Of a DNA stretch of 64,000 bases, positions 45,480-57,765 are shown piece by piece (the first letter of the stretch is position 1; each line of letters opens with the position of its first letter). The translations under genes were made by a program, and so were the position numbers. The stretch covers positions 37,370,372-37,434,371 of the forward strand of contig CM040089.1 of NCBI GenBank assembly GCA_022496805.1, read 5' to 3'. The DNA comes from Pohlia nutans (taxonomy: Eukaryota > Streptophyta > Bryopsida > Bryales > Mniaceae). A model generated the notes under the pieces. The model worked only from the letters and a program-made list of their open reading frames with translations. It made no database searches and was not told the DNA's origin.

Positions 45480-46285
45480 GGCGAGTCCCAAAAATTTTCT
45501 TGCGAGCTTGATTGGCTAATGAAAACGAACTTGTGGTGTGGCTAGAATATGCATTCGACATGGTTTCAAGCGGATTAAGTGACATCAACATGAATATTCC
45601 AAAAGGATTAAAAGCAATATATAATATTTTGAAAAGATTCCTGAAAGTTCCAAAGATTCTAAAAATATTCCATTTCAAGACCTCCCAAAAGACCTGCCAT
45701 TGAAAGTTATAGGCCATTCATACAAGCTGGAAATGTATATATTGTTGAAAATAGCAAACACTTGTTTGACTATTGAATAGAAAGGATTTCATTTGAAAAT
45801 TATTTAAGCCGACGTGATTAAAGGGACTATCATCACCATGAAGGGACATGGCACTTTCACTGGAAGTGGGAATGACAAGTGATAAACTCCTATGTATTAG
45901 AATTAACCGGAAAATCCTCCATCTAGCCTCCCTTTTTGTTCTACTTCTAATTTCTCTTTTGAACTATATTTGGGTGGAATAGTGTCTTGTCATATCTCCT
46001 TGTGGGCCATGGACTTGAAGCTTTAGTGGAAGGTATAGGAGCAATAGCGAAGTATGGGAAATAATGATAGGGCCTTGTTTTAGATTGTTTCACAACTCAT
46101 CACAAATAGTTTTTGGTCTATTTTTGTTTCAATACAAGTTCAACGTAAGTTTATCAAAATCTTCCTCTATGGGTTGACTTTTTGGTTAACTCTATAGTAC
46201 GAATACTATTTCTTCTTATCTTTGAATGAATTGTGGTAAAAAAACATCAATTCTTGTTGGACACTAAATCACTCATTTAGTGTAG
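45480..46285. other. Intergenic DNA, nothing recognised
   Basis: Only short chance frames, with no homology and no terminal repeats. Confidence 0.35.
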
Positions 46286-46288
46286 CAT

Positions 46289-47782
46289 CGCTACTAGAAA
46301 ATAGTGACCAAATCAACAAAAAATCAATTGATTTATGTTGTTTGGGGCACTGTAATGACCAATTTCATTGATTTTTGAACTTTTTGTAAAAACCAACAAA
46401 TTGCTACCTACTTTCTGTTAATTTGAATAGTGCAATGACCAAATCAACAAAAAATTAGCGAAACTGAAATCTTTTGGAATTCTTTGGAATCTTTTTTGAA
46501 ATTTTGGAATCTTTTTGGAATCTTTGGAGTCTTATGCAATTTATAGACTCAACTTCGTACATTTAAAAGATTTTGGAATGTTCTTATACCATAGCAGTAG
46601 GATTGGTACATTGATGCCAAATAATTAATTAACCTTCGAAACCATGCATCATGATTTCAAACCATTTTCTACTTTTGAGTAGGCCCTTCTTGATACAATA
46701 TTTATTGAATACATTTCTTGTACAAGATGTGAAACTTTTAATAAACTTGTGTTTCACTATCATGTTAATGCCTAGAATTTTTTTTGATCAATTCAAGTTG
46801 CAATTAAAAAGTTATTTCTTAAAAGGTGATGGTTTTTAGTTTTGGGCAATTTCGGGCACCCATGACAAATAGATCCAATTGGTTTAAAATTCTATATACA
46901 AACTCTCAACAAGATTGTGAACATAATCGCCAAAGTTAAAAGGCATCAAAGCACAAAATTATGACTTTCAAAACACTTAAAACATTTAAAACACCCTCAT
47001 TTGGGCAACATTTAAAACACCATGGTTGAAGTTCTATGTACTCTGAATGTTTTTTTAACTTAATCATTCACAATTTAAAAAAAAAATACTCAACAAACTT
47101 GGGCGGCCAGTAGAATACTTTTTTTCAATAAAATTTGAACTTAAAAGAGTTGGAAAACCAAGTTAACTCTCATCTCCAAAAATCCGTTTGAGATTTCGAG
47201 CCATCATTCAAAAGTTATAGACAAAATTCAGAGTCAGGTAGCAAGGAATATTTTCTTTGATATTTTCAAACACCCTTTCTGAATTTTGTCTATAACTTTT
47301 GAATGGAGGCTCAGAATCACAAACGGATTTTTGAAGATGAAACTTAACTTGATTTCCCAACTTTTCTTAGTCCAAAGAGTTTTGAAAAAAGTTATTTTAC
47401 TATGCCAAAATGGTCTTCACAGTCTGCTGAGATCCAAAACACCAAATTGTAAGTGTATATGTAAGAAAAAAATAATGCTTTAATCATCGAATTCTAATGG
47501 TGGTGAGTTGGTTAGAGTATTGAGTTGTAAGTGTGAGGTTCCAAGTCCGAACCCAAGTAGCAACTGTGGGTGTAAAGCTTGGCTGTCCGGAGGCGTCAGG
47601 CAGCAAAAAAAAAGTTTTTTTGCTCGAAAAATCCGGGCAACAAAAAAAAAGTTTTATTATTTTATTATTTCTTTGACCAAATCAACAAATTTCTGTTGAT
47701 TATTGTCCTGTACAACTCGTCCGAAACAACTAAAAATATCAACACTTCTTTGTTGATTTGGACATTGAATTTTCTAATAGTG
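46289..47782. mobile_element. Non-autonomous CACTA-type DNA transposon, copy 2
   Basis: Ends CGCTACTAGAAAAT (one change from CACTAC) and ATTTTCTAATAGTG, flanked by the 3-bp duplication CAT (46286-46288, 47783-47785). It aligns with copy 1 at 6605-8781 along its length, apart from the 571-bp TTAA element missing here. It keeps the hairpin (about 47085-47435) and the tRNA-like segment (47500-47570). No transposase. Confidence 0.92.
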
Positions 47783-47789
47783 CATTAAG

Positions 47790-48124
47790 TTTGTCACTTT
47801 TCCAAATTATGAACAGTATTTAAATAATATCTTCTTTTTCATCAAGCTTGTGGCAACACTTTATGTTTCTTCCTTGTATAGATTGAGCCCTCCAAATCAC
47901 TCTCTATAACCAAATTAAGATGAGATCTTGTACTTAATCACAAATGTGATGGAATCTTCGTTTACATTCTACAAATGAGGATTTGAAATTGGTCCAATCC
48001 ATTAACTAATACTCTTTCCATTCTACTAAAAAGTCGTGATTTGGACTTAAATCTATCTCAAATTAAAGTTGTGATTTCTAGGAGAGAGGAGTATACAAAT
48101 ATTGCTCACCATCTAAATGAGCAT

Positions 48125-48162
<38 letters not shown>

Positions 48163-49370
48163 TCAATGGAGTGCATTAGACATTCTAGGGCAATCATAAA
48201 CCTAGTTAATGTTTTTGACCCATATCACAAATTCACAGACTAATTTTAGCTTGCATGATCAACAATCTTTGATTTCATGCACCACCTCATGTACTCTTGA
48301 TCATGCATCATAAAGTTGTGAGCATGTACCAAGGTTAAGTCTCCTATTATGCTCAAATCCAAATTCGCTTATATCAATTGTATGAAGGCTATTTTTAGTA
48401 ATCTAAGATGAATTTAAAATGACATTCTTTCGCATCAGGTGATTCAGGCTACAAACAACCCTACTCAGGAAGGTCACTCTTTGTATCTTTTGAGTATCAC
48501 GTATAAACAAAGGGTAATTAAAAGTACTCTAAAAAGAAAAGTGGTTACTACTATAATTAGTACTATTTTGAGAATATTCTCATTTTATTCTTGTTATCAA
48601 TTTTGGTAAACCCATATTAATGTAATTTATTTATAAAATTTACCTTCAAAGATTTATTTGGACCTTATCTTTGTTTGCACGTTGTTACGTAATATTTAAA
48701 AGTGACCTCCCCGAACAACTCTAGAAATTTCAAGGGTGGTTTTGTGATGCAAAGAGCATTAATTTCGACTTGTTAATTGCCCTCTCATGCGACGTGGAGG
48801 CTTGATTCCAAAGTTTCAATGAAATCACAACTTTTTAATGGGACAGAGGAGTATTGCTCTAGTGTGAAAATGACATCTTTCTAAAACCTATGAATTGCCT
48901 ACTAGTTTCTTACGAAATAAGGTTTTTATACTAAAAATAAATATGGAAACTTAGAGACTAGGAACGAAGCAAAGAAGATTCAAAGAACTTGACAACAAAG
49001 AATTAAAAGAAAGAGACAAAACAAAGAAGGAGACAAAAAAAACCAAGCGGTTTAAAATTCTTTGTTTGTCTCCTACATAAAAAGAGAGTCTACATTTTTC
49101 TCTCATGCAATTACTACGTACTAGGTTAAAATTATACAAGGTAAGATAAATATTCACAATGAAATTGGTACTAAGCTGATATGTTTATCTTTCAAAGGAC
49201 ATACTAAGCTCCACGGGCTTACTTTGTTTGATAAGAATCTTGCTCATAACTTCTACTCTAATGAACCAAATAGAGTTTTTCAAATGCCAAAAAGAACATG
49301 TTTAAGGCAATTATACTTTTTTGAAATAGAGACAAAGTAAATCATGACGTGAATCATGCTTAAAATGAAG
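47790..49370. other. AT-rich intergenic DNA with an (AT)n microsatellite
   Basis: No gene is recognised. (AT)15 lies at 48128-48158. A dispersed-repeat word, CACGTTGTTACGTAATATTT, lies near 48678. Confidence 0.4.
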
Positions 49371-49375
49371 TTTAA

Positions 49376-50026
49376 CCCTTAAACGTCAAGAGGGTCCTAG
49401 ACGGATAGTCCAAAGGAATTTTTTTTTAAGAGATTTGCCCCCAAGAGTAACTACTTCATCACAAACTTAGGAAGTCATGTTTTTGCAATGTTTTATGTAT
49501 GTTGTTGAGATGAACATGGGTGATTACGTTTGACATACGTTTTACGTATGTTTATCGTAAAAAAAACTTACGAAGAACATATTACAAACATGTAAAGTTT
49601 ATCATGATGTGTATTTTCATGTTAACACTAGTAGGATATTGGTCCTTTATAACTAGTCCTTTGTGACTTACATGGTCCTTTGTGACTCAATTCTTTAAAA
49701 AAGAAATCGTTTTGGGCCATTTAAGTTACAAAAGACCAGTTATAAAGGACCAAAATCCTACTAGTAGTTTGTAATATTTTGTTCATACGTTTTTTATACG
49801 ATAAACATATGTAAGACGTATGTCAAATGTAATCACCCCTGTTCATCTCAACAACATACGTAAAACATTGCAAAAACATGACTTGCCAAGTTTGTGATGT
49901 TGAGTAACGTGAACAACCAATTAGAATTCTTCAAATCCTCTATGAACAGTGGATGGAGTGAACAGTGTCACTTCAAAACTAAATTTTAAAAATACAATGA
50001 GATTCCGGCTCTGCAATTTTGGATTT

Positions 50027-50059
<33 letters not shown>

Positions 50060-50335
50060 ACATTGTTGAACAACGTTGGCCAATGCTGCCGGAAGCTCTA
50101 GTATCCATTAAGATCTCAAGCTGCCCGACTCCCTCCCTTCTCTCCCAACTAATTCTCTTTTTAATTTCCTTGAAATGTAAAATTTACTAAAACATGCATA
50201 TTTGCTATATTTTGCCTCACATTTTCATCACCTTTCCATAGCACCAATCTATTTCAATTTTGGTTGAGAAAATCCACTTTTTTCTTGATTATTCTCTCAG
50301 AACAAGCCCGTGGGTTTTTTTTTGATGTTTAAGGG
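49376..50335. mobile_element. TTAA-flanked element 3 (960 bp) containing nested hairpins
   Basis: Starts CCCTTAAACGTCAA and ends TTGATGTTTAAGGG, with TTAA on both sides (49372-49375, 50336-50339). Inside, arms of about 135 bp (about 49458-49600 and 49772-49900) pair around GTTTTTGCAATGTTTTA-type words. Their loop holds a second inverted repeat (49627-49771). (TA)n lies at 50032-50059. No coding capacity. Confidence 0.85.
49627..49771. mobile_element. Small hairpin MITE nested in TTAA element 3
   Basis: CACTAGTAGGATATTGGTCC at the left pairs with the complement of TAGTAGGATTTTGGTCC at the right; the arms continue through TTTATAACTRGTC. Exact ends and target duplication are not clean. Confidence 0.65.
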
Positions 50336-50479
50336 TTAAAAGAAATTTTGGGTGTGGGAATCAGGACTGAAGCCATGTCTTTGAAGGAATATGAAGCATT
50401 GAGAAATTTGGATTCTATAGGGTTTAACCTCGAGAGGGACAAGTAGTCCTAACCATTGATCCTTTGTCATGTGGGCATC

Positions 50480-50545
50480 GAATCAAGGGTGGGTCGAACA
50501 CACACTATATTCACGCCCGCCTCAAATGAGGACCGGAGTTCTTCT
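50480..50545 (+). mobile_element. Fragment of the LINE 3' tail upstream of psaF
   Basis: TATTCACGCCCGCCTC and GAGGACCGGAGTTCTTCTT match the terminal part of the LINE at 16400-16440 (TTATTCACGCCGACCT, GAGGACCGGAGTTTCT). It lies about 310 bp before the psaF start codon. Confidence 0.65.
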
Positions 50546-50858
50546 TCTTTTCTTTGGGAAATTTGAAACATGGATGGAACTCTAAATGGAACTCAGGGTA
50601 GATATGCTGTGTTGCATGGAGGAGTGAGGGGCTTAGCCAACGGAAAGCAGGCAAAAGGGCCATCACAGAGAAGAAAGGCGATAGGCCAACAATCCGTTGG
50701 GGCCAGATCTTCTGGATAAGATTGTGCCTCACACAAGCCCAAGTAAGCTCCGCCCGCGCTGCACTTCGCTCACTCCCCAATCCCGTTCATTTTCCTCTCC
50801 TCTCTCGCCTCGGCCTGTTTCTCCACCCCTGTCTGTCTGTTGCAGCGTTTCTGCAGCT

Positions 50859-51599
50859 ATGGCGTCCACGGTCTCCATGGCCGCCCTCGCCCCCGCCGGC
50901 CTCATGGCCCCGCTCGACCTCAGCTCCCGCTCGGCCATCTCCGGCGCCCGCCCCGCCGTGTTCCTCAAGAACACCCGGGCCCGGACTGTCTGCTCCTCAT
51001 CCGTCGACGAAACCGAGACCACCGTTGCACAAACTGCAGCGAAGTTCGCCACCGCCCTGGCCCTGTCCGCCGTGGTCGGCTCCAGCGACTTCGTGGTCCC
51101 CGAAGCCCGCGCCGACGTCGCCGGGTTGACGCCCTGCAAGGAGAGCAAGGGGTTCGCCAAGCGGGAGAAGCAGGAGATCAAGAAGCTCGAGTCGAGGTTG
51201 AAGCTGTACGCGCCCGGCAGCGCCCCGTCGTTGGCGATCAATGCCACCATCGAGAAGACCAAGAGACGGTTCGCATTCTACGGGAACGGGGGATTGTTGT
51301 GCGGAACCGACGGTCTGCCGCATTTGATCGTGGACGGTGACCAGAAGCACTTGGGCGAGTTCGTGTACCCCGGGCTCGTGTTCTTGTACATCGCCGGCTG
51401 GATTGGATGGGTGGGCCGCGCCTACTTGATTGACGTCAGGAACTCCAAGAAGCCCACCGAGAAGGAGATCATCATCGACGTGCCGCTGGCGCTCCGGATC
51501 ATGTCCAAGGGCTTGACGTGGCCCGTGGCCGCCCTGGGCGAGCTCAGGAACGGCAAGCTGGTCGAGAAGAACTCGAACATCACCGTCTCCCCCAGATAA
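50859..51599 (+). CDS. psaF: Photosystem I reaction centre subunit III, plastid precursor
   Basis: 246 aa, no intron. Start chosen at [12 protein letters not shown]; the frame is open further upstream but that part reads as leader. Residues 1-~50 are Ser/Ala/Arg-rich stromal transit sequence. ~58-85 is hydrophobic and ends EARA, a thylakoid-processing site, so the mature protein begins [17 protein letters not shown]. The Lys-rich N-terminal helix ([17 protein letters not shown]) is the docking site for plastocyanin or cytochrome c6 on the lumen side. [14 protein letters not shown] and the membrane segment [20 protein letters not shown] are family hallmarks. Length fits the family once the two-part transit peptide is counted. 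An I-box GATAAG (50715-50720) and a CT-rich leader precede the gene, and AATAAA follows near 51665. High GC contrasts with its flanks. Confidence 0.97.
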   Translation: MASTVSMAALAPAGLMAPLDLSSRSAISGARPAVFLKNTRARTVCSSSVDETETTVAQTAAKFATALALSAVVGSSDFVVPEARADVAGLTPCKESKGFAKREKQEIKKLESRLKLYAPGSAPSLAINATIEKTKRRFAFYGNGGLLCGTDGLPHLIVDGDQKHLGEFVYPGLVFLYIAGWIGWVGRAYLIDVRNSKKPTEKEIIIDVPLALRIMSKGLTWPVAALGELRNGKLVEKNSNITVSPR

Positions 51600-52836
51600 A
51601 TGAACTACTTCTCATCCTAGCGTTGTATGATTATCTCCTACTGTAACTGTGTGCTTAATTGGTGTAATAAACACGACATTGTAGCTTTACCTCATCACTC
51701 TGAATGGCTCTCCTGTTAGTGTACATGTGCATGCTCATGGCGATAGTAGTACTCAATTCCCCGGACAGCTACATCCAGGCTTCCGCTGTGCTCAATCATC
51801 CTCTTCGCAATCTATGAATCGTTGTTTTTGAAATGGACTATGATTGATGGAGTGAGGCTTGGTGATTGCCAACGTAGTTTAATTCGGATAGATCGAATGC
51901 GGCCTGACTGTTTCTGTGTTTTCTTCAGCTGTTGGTTGTGGAATGTGGATATGCTTTTATTTGTAAATTGAGTCAATCTGAGCTGCAATTGAGATATTGT
52001 ACGTTTCCTAATTTGAGCTGTAGCTAACCAAGAACAGCTTCAGCTAACTGGATAGAGTTACTGAGTGTCTGCACTTCTAAATTGGTGTTAATTTCCGCTA
52101 ACTCATTGGCGTTGAACCTCTATTTTTTCATATCAATCGGGATGATATCTGCAATTGTGATTCAAGATGTATTCCATTTCGTGCGATGAACCAGACATTG
52201 TAGCTTTCCCTGTCACTATGGCTTGTCGTCTGTCTGTGTGTGTACAGTACACTGACGTTGTGCTCTTTGATCCTCTTCAGGATCTCCAGTGTTGTCTTTG
52301 AATCCCATTTAGGGTTGGTGATTGCTTGGCTTGGAATCGGGCTTGGAACTAACAAACACATACTTAGTCCACCCGATTCACATTGGCATTGGACTATTGA
52401 TCACGGAAAATTCCTTAGACAATCTGAATAAAATGGGAAAGAGGAAAGGGAATTGATTGTCGTCCTCCATGCTCCATTGAAGAACTGGATGCTCCACACT
52501 ACATATACTCAGTCAAACCTCATCAATTTCTCACATTTAAAAATATATTTAATTCTTCTGGTGTTTTTCTCACAAAGGTTTCGTTAAACAAATTTACCTT
52601 GATTTTTTCATAATCATGTAAATAAAAATGAATTTTATAAGACTTTTCAAAGCTTTTTTCTTATAAAAATCATAGTAATTATAAAAAGCTTTAAATAGTA
52701 TGAAGTTTTTAGGAGAAATGTAAATAATAGTGATGAACAACAAGTTGTAGGGGCATGTTGTTTGACCCTACATGAAAAGAAACTCAATAGAAAAACCTTT
52801 TCTACAGTGTATATTGGAATTTTAGGGGTCTGAGCT
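51600..52836. other. psaF 3' flank with an eroded local duplication
   Basis: ACATTGTAGCTTTACCTC near 51675 recurs as ACATTGTAGCTTTCCCTG near 52192, and both are followed by a similar ~130 bp including ATCCTCTTC. No other gene is seen. Confidence 0.5.
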
Positions 52837-52840
52837 TTAA

Positions 52841-53380
52841 CCCTTCAATGTCCCAATTCAATGATGTTTTCAAATATTCATTATACAATGTTTGATGAAA
52901 AAAATAAAATGGAATTGATGTTCACAACAAAGTTGTAAATGTCAATGTGAAGATCACATCTGTACAATTGGATTCATCATATTTTTTGTTAATATTAAGT
53001 AATTAATTTGCAAGGTTTTCTCTTGAAATTCAATTAAAAATACCAAATTCACACAAAAAAAATAGAAAATATTATAATGAAATTGGAATAACATGCACTA
53101 CGAGATGGTATGGTTTTTCATTATTTGATTCTATTCATTTTGGAAAATCGTGTTTAAGGTCTCACTTTTTGAACTAAGAATGAAACTTGACATAAACCAA
53201 TTAATATGTTGTTTTTCAAAAACTTACAATATCTTATTTTGAAGATCTGAACCGTACAAATGATAGTCAACTACCACAAGAACCAAGAGAAATTTGGATG
53301 GATGAAAACTATTCAGTATGTAGGCAGGAGAATAGTTTGAATTTGTTCATCATCCACATAGTAGACGCAGGCGCAAAGGG
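52841..53380. mobile_element. TTAA-flanked MITE, element 4 (540 bp)
   Basis: Starts CCCTTCAATGTCC and ends GGCGCAAAGGG, with TTAA on both sides (52837-52840, 53381-53384). The interior aligns with element 5 (shared GATGAA, AAGTTGTAAAT, GATCACAT, GCAAGGTTTTCT and ATAACATGCACTA blocks). A lone similar end, GCGCTTATGGG followed by TTAA, lies at 53565-53579. Confidence 0.82.
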
Positions 53381-54033
53381 TTAAAGTGTTGTAAAAAGTG
53401 TAATTCTAACAATTTTGAAGAGTAGTAATTTGGACTAGAAAGTAGAAGATAACCTCCACACTTTCTTAGTGGAGATCATTTTCATTTGAAATTAGTAACT
53501 ACAATAGGTAAAAATCAACATTTGACTGAAAAATAGCCAGGTTTGACCTTATTGGGCTCTTTACGCGCTTATGGGTTAATTATCTGATGTATGTTTATGG
53601 GACATTTCATATACCCAGAGATCTTATACTCATCAGAATATATGCAATATGAGTAGAATTGGAATATCTGAGCACAGAAGGGCAGAGTGGTTGTAAATCC
53701 AGTGTGGGTTTTGATATGCATCCTCCTAGAATTTTGTGATTTGAGAAAACAAGCAGCTACTGCATTGTTTTTCAAGTAGCAACCTACTCAAACTTCCTCA
53801 CATTCAGTACAAATGTAGCCTTTTTCATGGTACATTTACACATGCTGCTGTAGGGATTTGCCTTCCTCAGGCTAGGATTTGTTGATGACAAACTATAGTG
53901 AAGAGGTGCGATACATGTCCAAGTGATCTAAAAGTTTAAGCTTGTTGTAATTTTTAAATAACAGCAAGTGCAATTATAGAACACATTTTGAAAAACAATT
54001 GAAGCAACAGTTGTAAAACTTTGAGACCTTTAA

Positions 54034-54587
54034 CCCTTTAATGTTCAGATCCACCACCGATTTCAAAGGTGTTATAAAATGTTTGATGAATCACAAAAAT
54101 GGGGTTGATATTTGAAGAAAAGTTGTAAATCTTAATGTGATTGTGTAGATCACATTTGTACGGCTTGATTTATCATATATATATATTAATAGTTTTTAAT
54201 TAATTTTGCAAGGTTTTCTTTTGAAATTCACTTTAAAACCCCAAATTAACAAAAAAAATATTAACAAATATAATTATTTTGGAATAACATGCACTATGAG
54301 ATGGTATAATTTCAATTATTTGATTCTACTTATTTTGGAAAATCATTGTTAAGGTCTCACTTTTTGAATCAGGTTTTGAACTAAGAATGAAACTTGACAT
54401 AAGCCAATTTTGTCATTCAAAATTAAAATCACAATATCTTATTTTGAAGATTCATACTATACAAATGGTAGTGAACTAGCACAAGAACCAAAGAAGACTT
54501 CGGTGGATGAAAAATTGTATGGGATGCAGTCAAGAAAGACTTACAATCTATTCATCGTTCATTATATGGATGCATGCGCGTTAAGGG
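54034..54587. mobile_element. TTAA-flanked MITE, element 5 (554 bp)
   Basis: Starts CCCTTTAATGTTC and ends GCGCGTTAAGGG, with TTAA at 54030-54033 and 54588-54591. It is about 80% like element 4 by eye, in the same orientation, about 1.2 kb away. Confidence 0.82.
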
Positions 54588-54591
54588 TTAA

Positions 54592-55508
54592 ATCTAAGTA
54601 TTCACCTAATCGTTCAAAATGGTAATAAAAACAACCTTGAATGTAGGCTACTAGCTTGACCTGTACCGAGCACCGGCACATAAAAAAATTCAAAATAAAT
54701 ATCAAAATTTAAAAAAAAACTCAATGTATTTATCAAATTATCATTTTCCCCCGAAGAAGAATATTGAGGTTTGAAATTGATATTTTGAATAACTTTTTAA
54801 ATGATCTTCAAATAACCTTTGAAATATCCTTTTGCAATAACCTTTGAAAGAAGATAAGAACTTTTTTAAATAACTTCAAAAAACACCCTTCTCTTTTATT
54901 ATATAGATAAATCAAAAGTCTATTTATTGCATGCATTTTGCACAAGATTACGGGTAATTGCAAACTACAATACAACATGTTTTTTGTTGCCATGCAGTAA
55001 TTGCTGCACTTTTACAATCTTTGAATTATCACCAATTAAAATTTCAAAAACTTTATTGTGGTAGATATCTTAAATTTGGAATTCTAAAAAGAACGCAATT
55101 TGTTTTGTCACAAAATTCCATCTCAATCTTTCTTGATGATTTTTCAAAGATTGTAAAAGAGCAACGATTAGTGTACTGCGACAAAAAACGTGTTGTACCG
55201 TAGCTTGCAATCATCCTTACTCTAATTGTAGTGATTCTTTGCACAAGACTCAAACATAAGGGTTTTGTTTTCTTATCAATAATTTGATGCATACCAAAAT
55301 TGATTATGCTCTTGTTCAAGTCATGCATTCAACAATGAAGAACATAGTAAACTTGCATTCAAAATCTTAAAAATAAATAGAAGAAGGGGGAATGCTCACA
55401 ATCCTAAGAAATATGAAACATGAGAATTCATAGTGTACAAAGAGGATATTCATAGCAAACAATCTTGTTGGGATTCGATTTCAATCAGCTTGGATTGATG
55501 AAAATTCC
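54592..55508. other. AT-rich intergenic DNA, nothing recognised
   Basis: Short chance frames only. Confidence 0.35.
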
Positions 55509-55511
55509 TTT

Positions 55512-55631
55512 CACTAGTAAAAGAGGTGGCACTGCCGAGGGAAATGCCCAGGCAAGTAGTGCCCAATTTCACGCATGCATAGTGATTTTTTTCGGGCATC
55601 TCCTTGAGGAGCGCCACCTTTTCTACTAGTG
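55512..55631. mobile_element. CACTA-type MITE, 120 bp
   Basis: Starts CACTAGTAAAAGAGGTGGC and ends GCCACCTTTTCTACTAGTG. It is flanked by TTT on both sides (55509-55511, 55632-55634). The arms fold into a near-complete hairpin with GGGCAT inner words. An (AT)n tract follows at 55684-55708. Confidence 0.88.
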
Positions 55632-55711
55632 TTTGGTCACAAACAAACAAAAACAAAAACAAAAGAAAAAACAAAATATTATATTATATATATATATATA
55701 TATATATAAAA

Positions 55712-56440
55712 TTCAAAACTCACAGCCCTCTAAAGGCCTCAATTTGCTCGTATAAGCTTAGTCAAATTAAACTACAAAGTTTTCATTTATAGTGCATTTA
55801 TAATTATAATGTCCACTCGAAGATCATAGTGGATAAAGGGGATACAAAAATCCATGAGACTGATTGAAGTAACAGCTGAAGTAACTCAAGTTATAAATCC
55901 TTTTTACAATGATACACTACAGACTATGTCCCATTTACTTTTCCCACCTATAAACTTTGAAAACTTCATATTTTTTTTAAACATATATTGTACCCTTAGG
56001 TCAGTTCTAACACTAGTGTGTCAACATAGTTTAATTTTTGAATGCAGATTGTACGAAATGCCATTTCTTAATTTTTTAAATTTGGAAAATTTATTAATTA
56101 TGGAAATTTCGGATTTCACAAAGAACTAAAGACAATCAAATAATTTTTATTTTGTTTCTCGGATATTGATCTGTGAATTTACATAGTATAATAAAGCAAT
56201 GGGACCACAATTTAGTTACAATTAGAAACTAAGTAAGTTTACGTGGCAATGACACAGTAGTCCCAAAATTCATGGAGTACAAATGACATTCCTTCATTAC
56301 TTAGAAAAGTGGATCTAATTGAAGATTCTTTTTTGGTTGAGTTTTCAAAAGGGTGCTCCATTGCATTGCTTTATTTATGTTATATATCAAAATTTGGACA
56401 TGCTTTAAATTTTTCCTAATTATTTACAAAACTAACTGGT
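55712..56440. other. AT-rich intergenic DNA, nothing recognised
   Basis: No homology or paired repeats seen; frames are low-complexity. Confidence 0.35.
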
Positions 56441-56446
56441 ACTTAA

Positions 56447-57255
56447 CCCCTAACCGTCCCGACGTCCATATTTTGGACGTTTTTGGGGGACATTCACCTT
56501 CGAATAACTGTAACTTTTGCAAAACAAGTCCGATTTTAATGAAATTTTGAAAAAAAAACTAGATGATGTATGGAATGAGTGGTAAAAATTTCAGATCAAT
56601 CCAAGATGAATTGAATTTTTCGTGATCATTTGAAAGTAGGTATCTTTTTCTTGGAGAGTTTCTGTGAATTTTGATGGCAGCAACTTCGGGGGCTTGTATC
56701 TCCTTCATCCCAAGTCCGTTTTCAATAAAACTTGTTGGGTTGAATTCCCCTTGGAGTCTAGTTATCATGGTATAATTTTCATGTTAATCCATGTTGTTCT
56801 GAATGTTTGGAAGTCATTTTAGTGCACGGGTCTAGTTTGGACACTTTTTGCTTTTTGGTTCAAATGGGCCACTTTTCGGGCTACTTTTTGGCATTGCAAG
56901 GCCATTTTAGGGCACATTAATTTTTTTTTCATGAGGCTTTTTTGGTACCAATGTGTTTATATGATGATTTTGAACTACTTTATAGTTCAAAGTTTTTTCA
57001 TTTGAGTAATTTTGAAAACGAATTTCACCTGTAACTGTGTTGCTAGGAAAATTTCAGCATCCTTTTTTAGCACTAAAACACTATGATCTTGCAATCTATA
57101 TGGCCAAATGACCCCAAAATTGATCCACATGATCTACAACATGTTTGTTAGAAGATTGTACGGTTGAGATTTCTATATCTCACTTACATTTAGACCTATG
57201 ACACATCAAAAGCGATGATGATTTTAATCCCAAAAAAGCTACGGACCCTTAGGGG
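56447..57255. mobile_element. TTAA-flanked MITE, element 6 (809 bp)
   Basis: Starts CCCCTAACCGTCCCGACG and ends CTACGGACCCTTAGGGG, with TTAA on both sides (56443-56446, 57256-57259). The subterminal palindrome ACGTCCATATTTTGGACGT parallels the CGACCATATTTTGGTCG of element 2 at nearly the same distance from the end. Confidence 0.85.
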
Positions 57256-57594
57256 TTAAGGTACTATGATTCATGAAACATAACACAAATTCACACTACA
57301 GGACCAAATTCGTACACCCAACCCACTCTAATTGCACCACTGGCCACTTTATACTAGGGTCCGGATTCAATTCTCATGGGATCCAATAAACCCATTTATT
57401 GAACTTGAGAAACCTCACCTTTGGACTTGAGTTGAACTTGGAATTGAATCCAATGGGAGGAATTGGTTTTTAAAAACTGGTGCTCTCCTTTGGAGCCTTG
57501 GGTGCAATGCATGGGTTCAAAAATTTCCCTTCAATACAATGCCACTTAGGTGAAACATCATTTTGGGACTTGAATGAGTTTTTTGGTCACGAAT

Positions 57595-57765
57595 CCTAGT
57601 GTAAAACCCTAAGGTTCAATTTTCAGCTCTCGACCAATAGGATTGCTTGATTTTGAGGTTTTCTTGGACCCGGACCTAGTGTAAAACCCTAAGGTTCAAT
57701 TTTCAGCTCTCGACCAATAGGATTGCTTGATTTTGAGGTTTTCTTGGACCCGGACCTAGTGTAAA
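57595..57765. repeat. 80-bp tandem duplication upstream of HSP90
   Basis: The unit beginning CCTAGTGTAAAACCCTAAGG (57595) repeats exactly at 57675, and a third start (CCTAGTGTAAA) follows at 57755. It lies about 460 bp before the HSP90 start codon. Confidence 0.92.

Noticed and set aside
50697..50858. 54-residue N-terminal extension of PsaF
   Set aside because: It reads a CT-rich leader; [12 protein letters not shown] at 50859 gives a standard transit peptide.
53565..53579. Lone TTAA-flanked end GCGCTTATGGG
   Set aside because: No partner end found nearby, so it is only noted as a possible remnant beside element 4.
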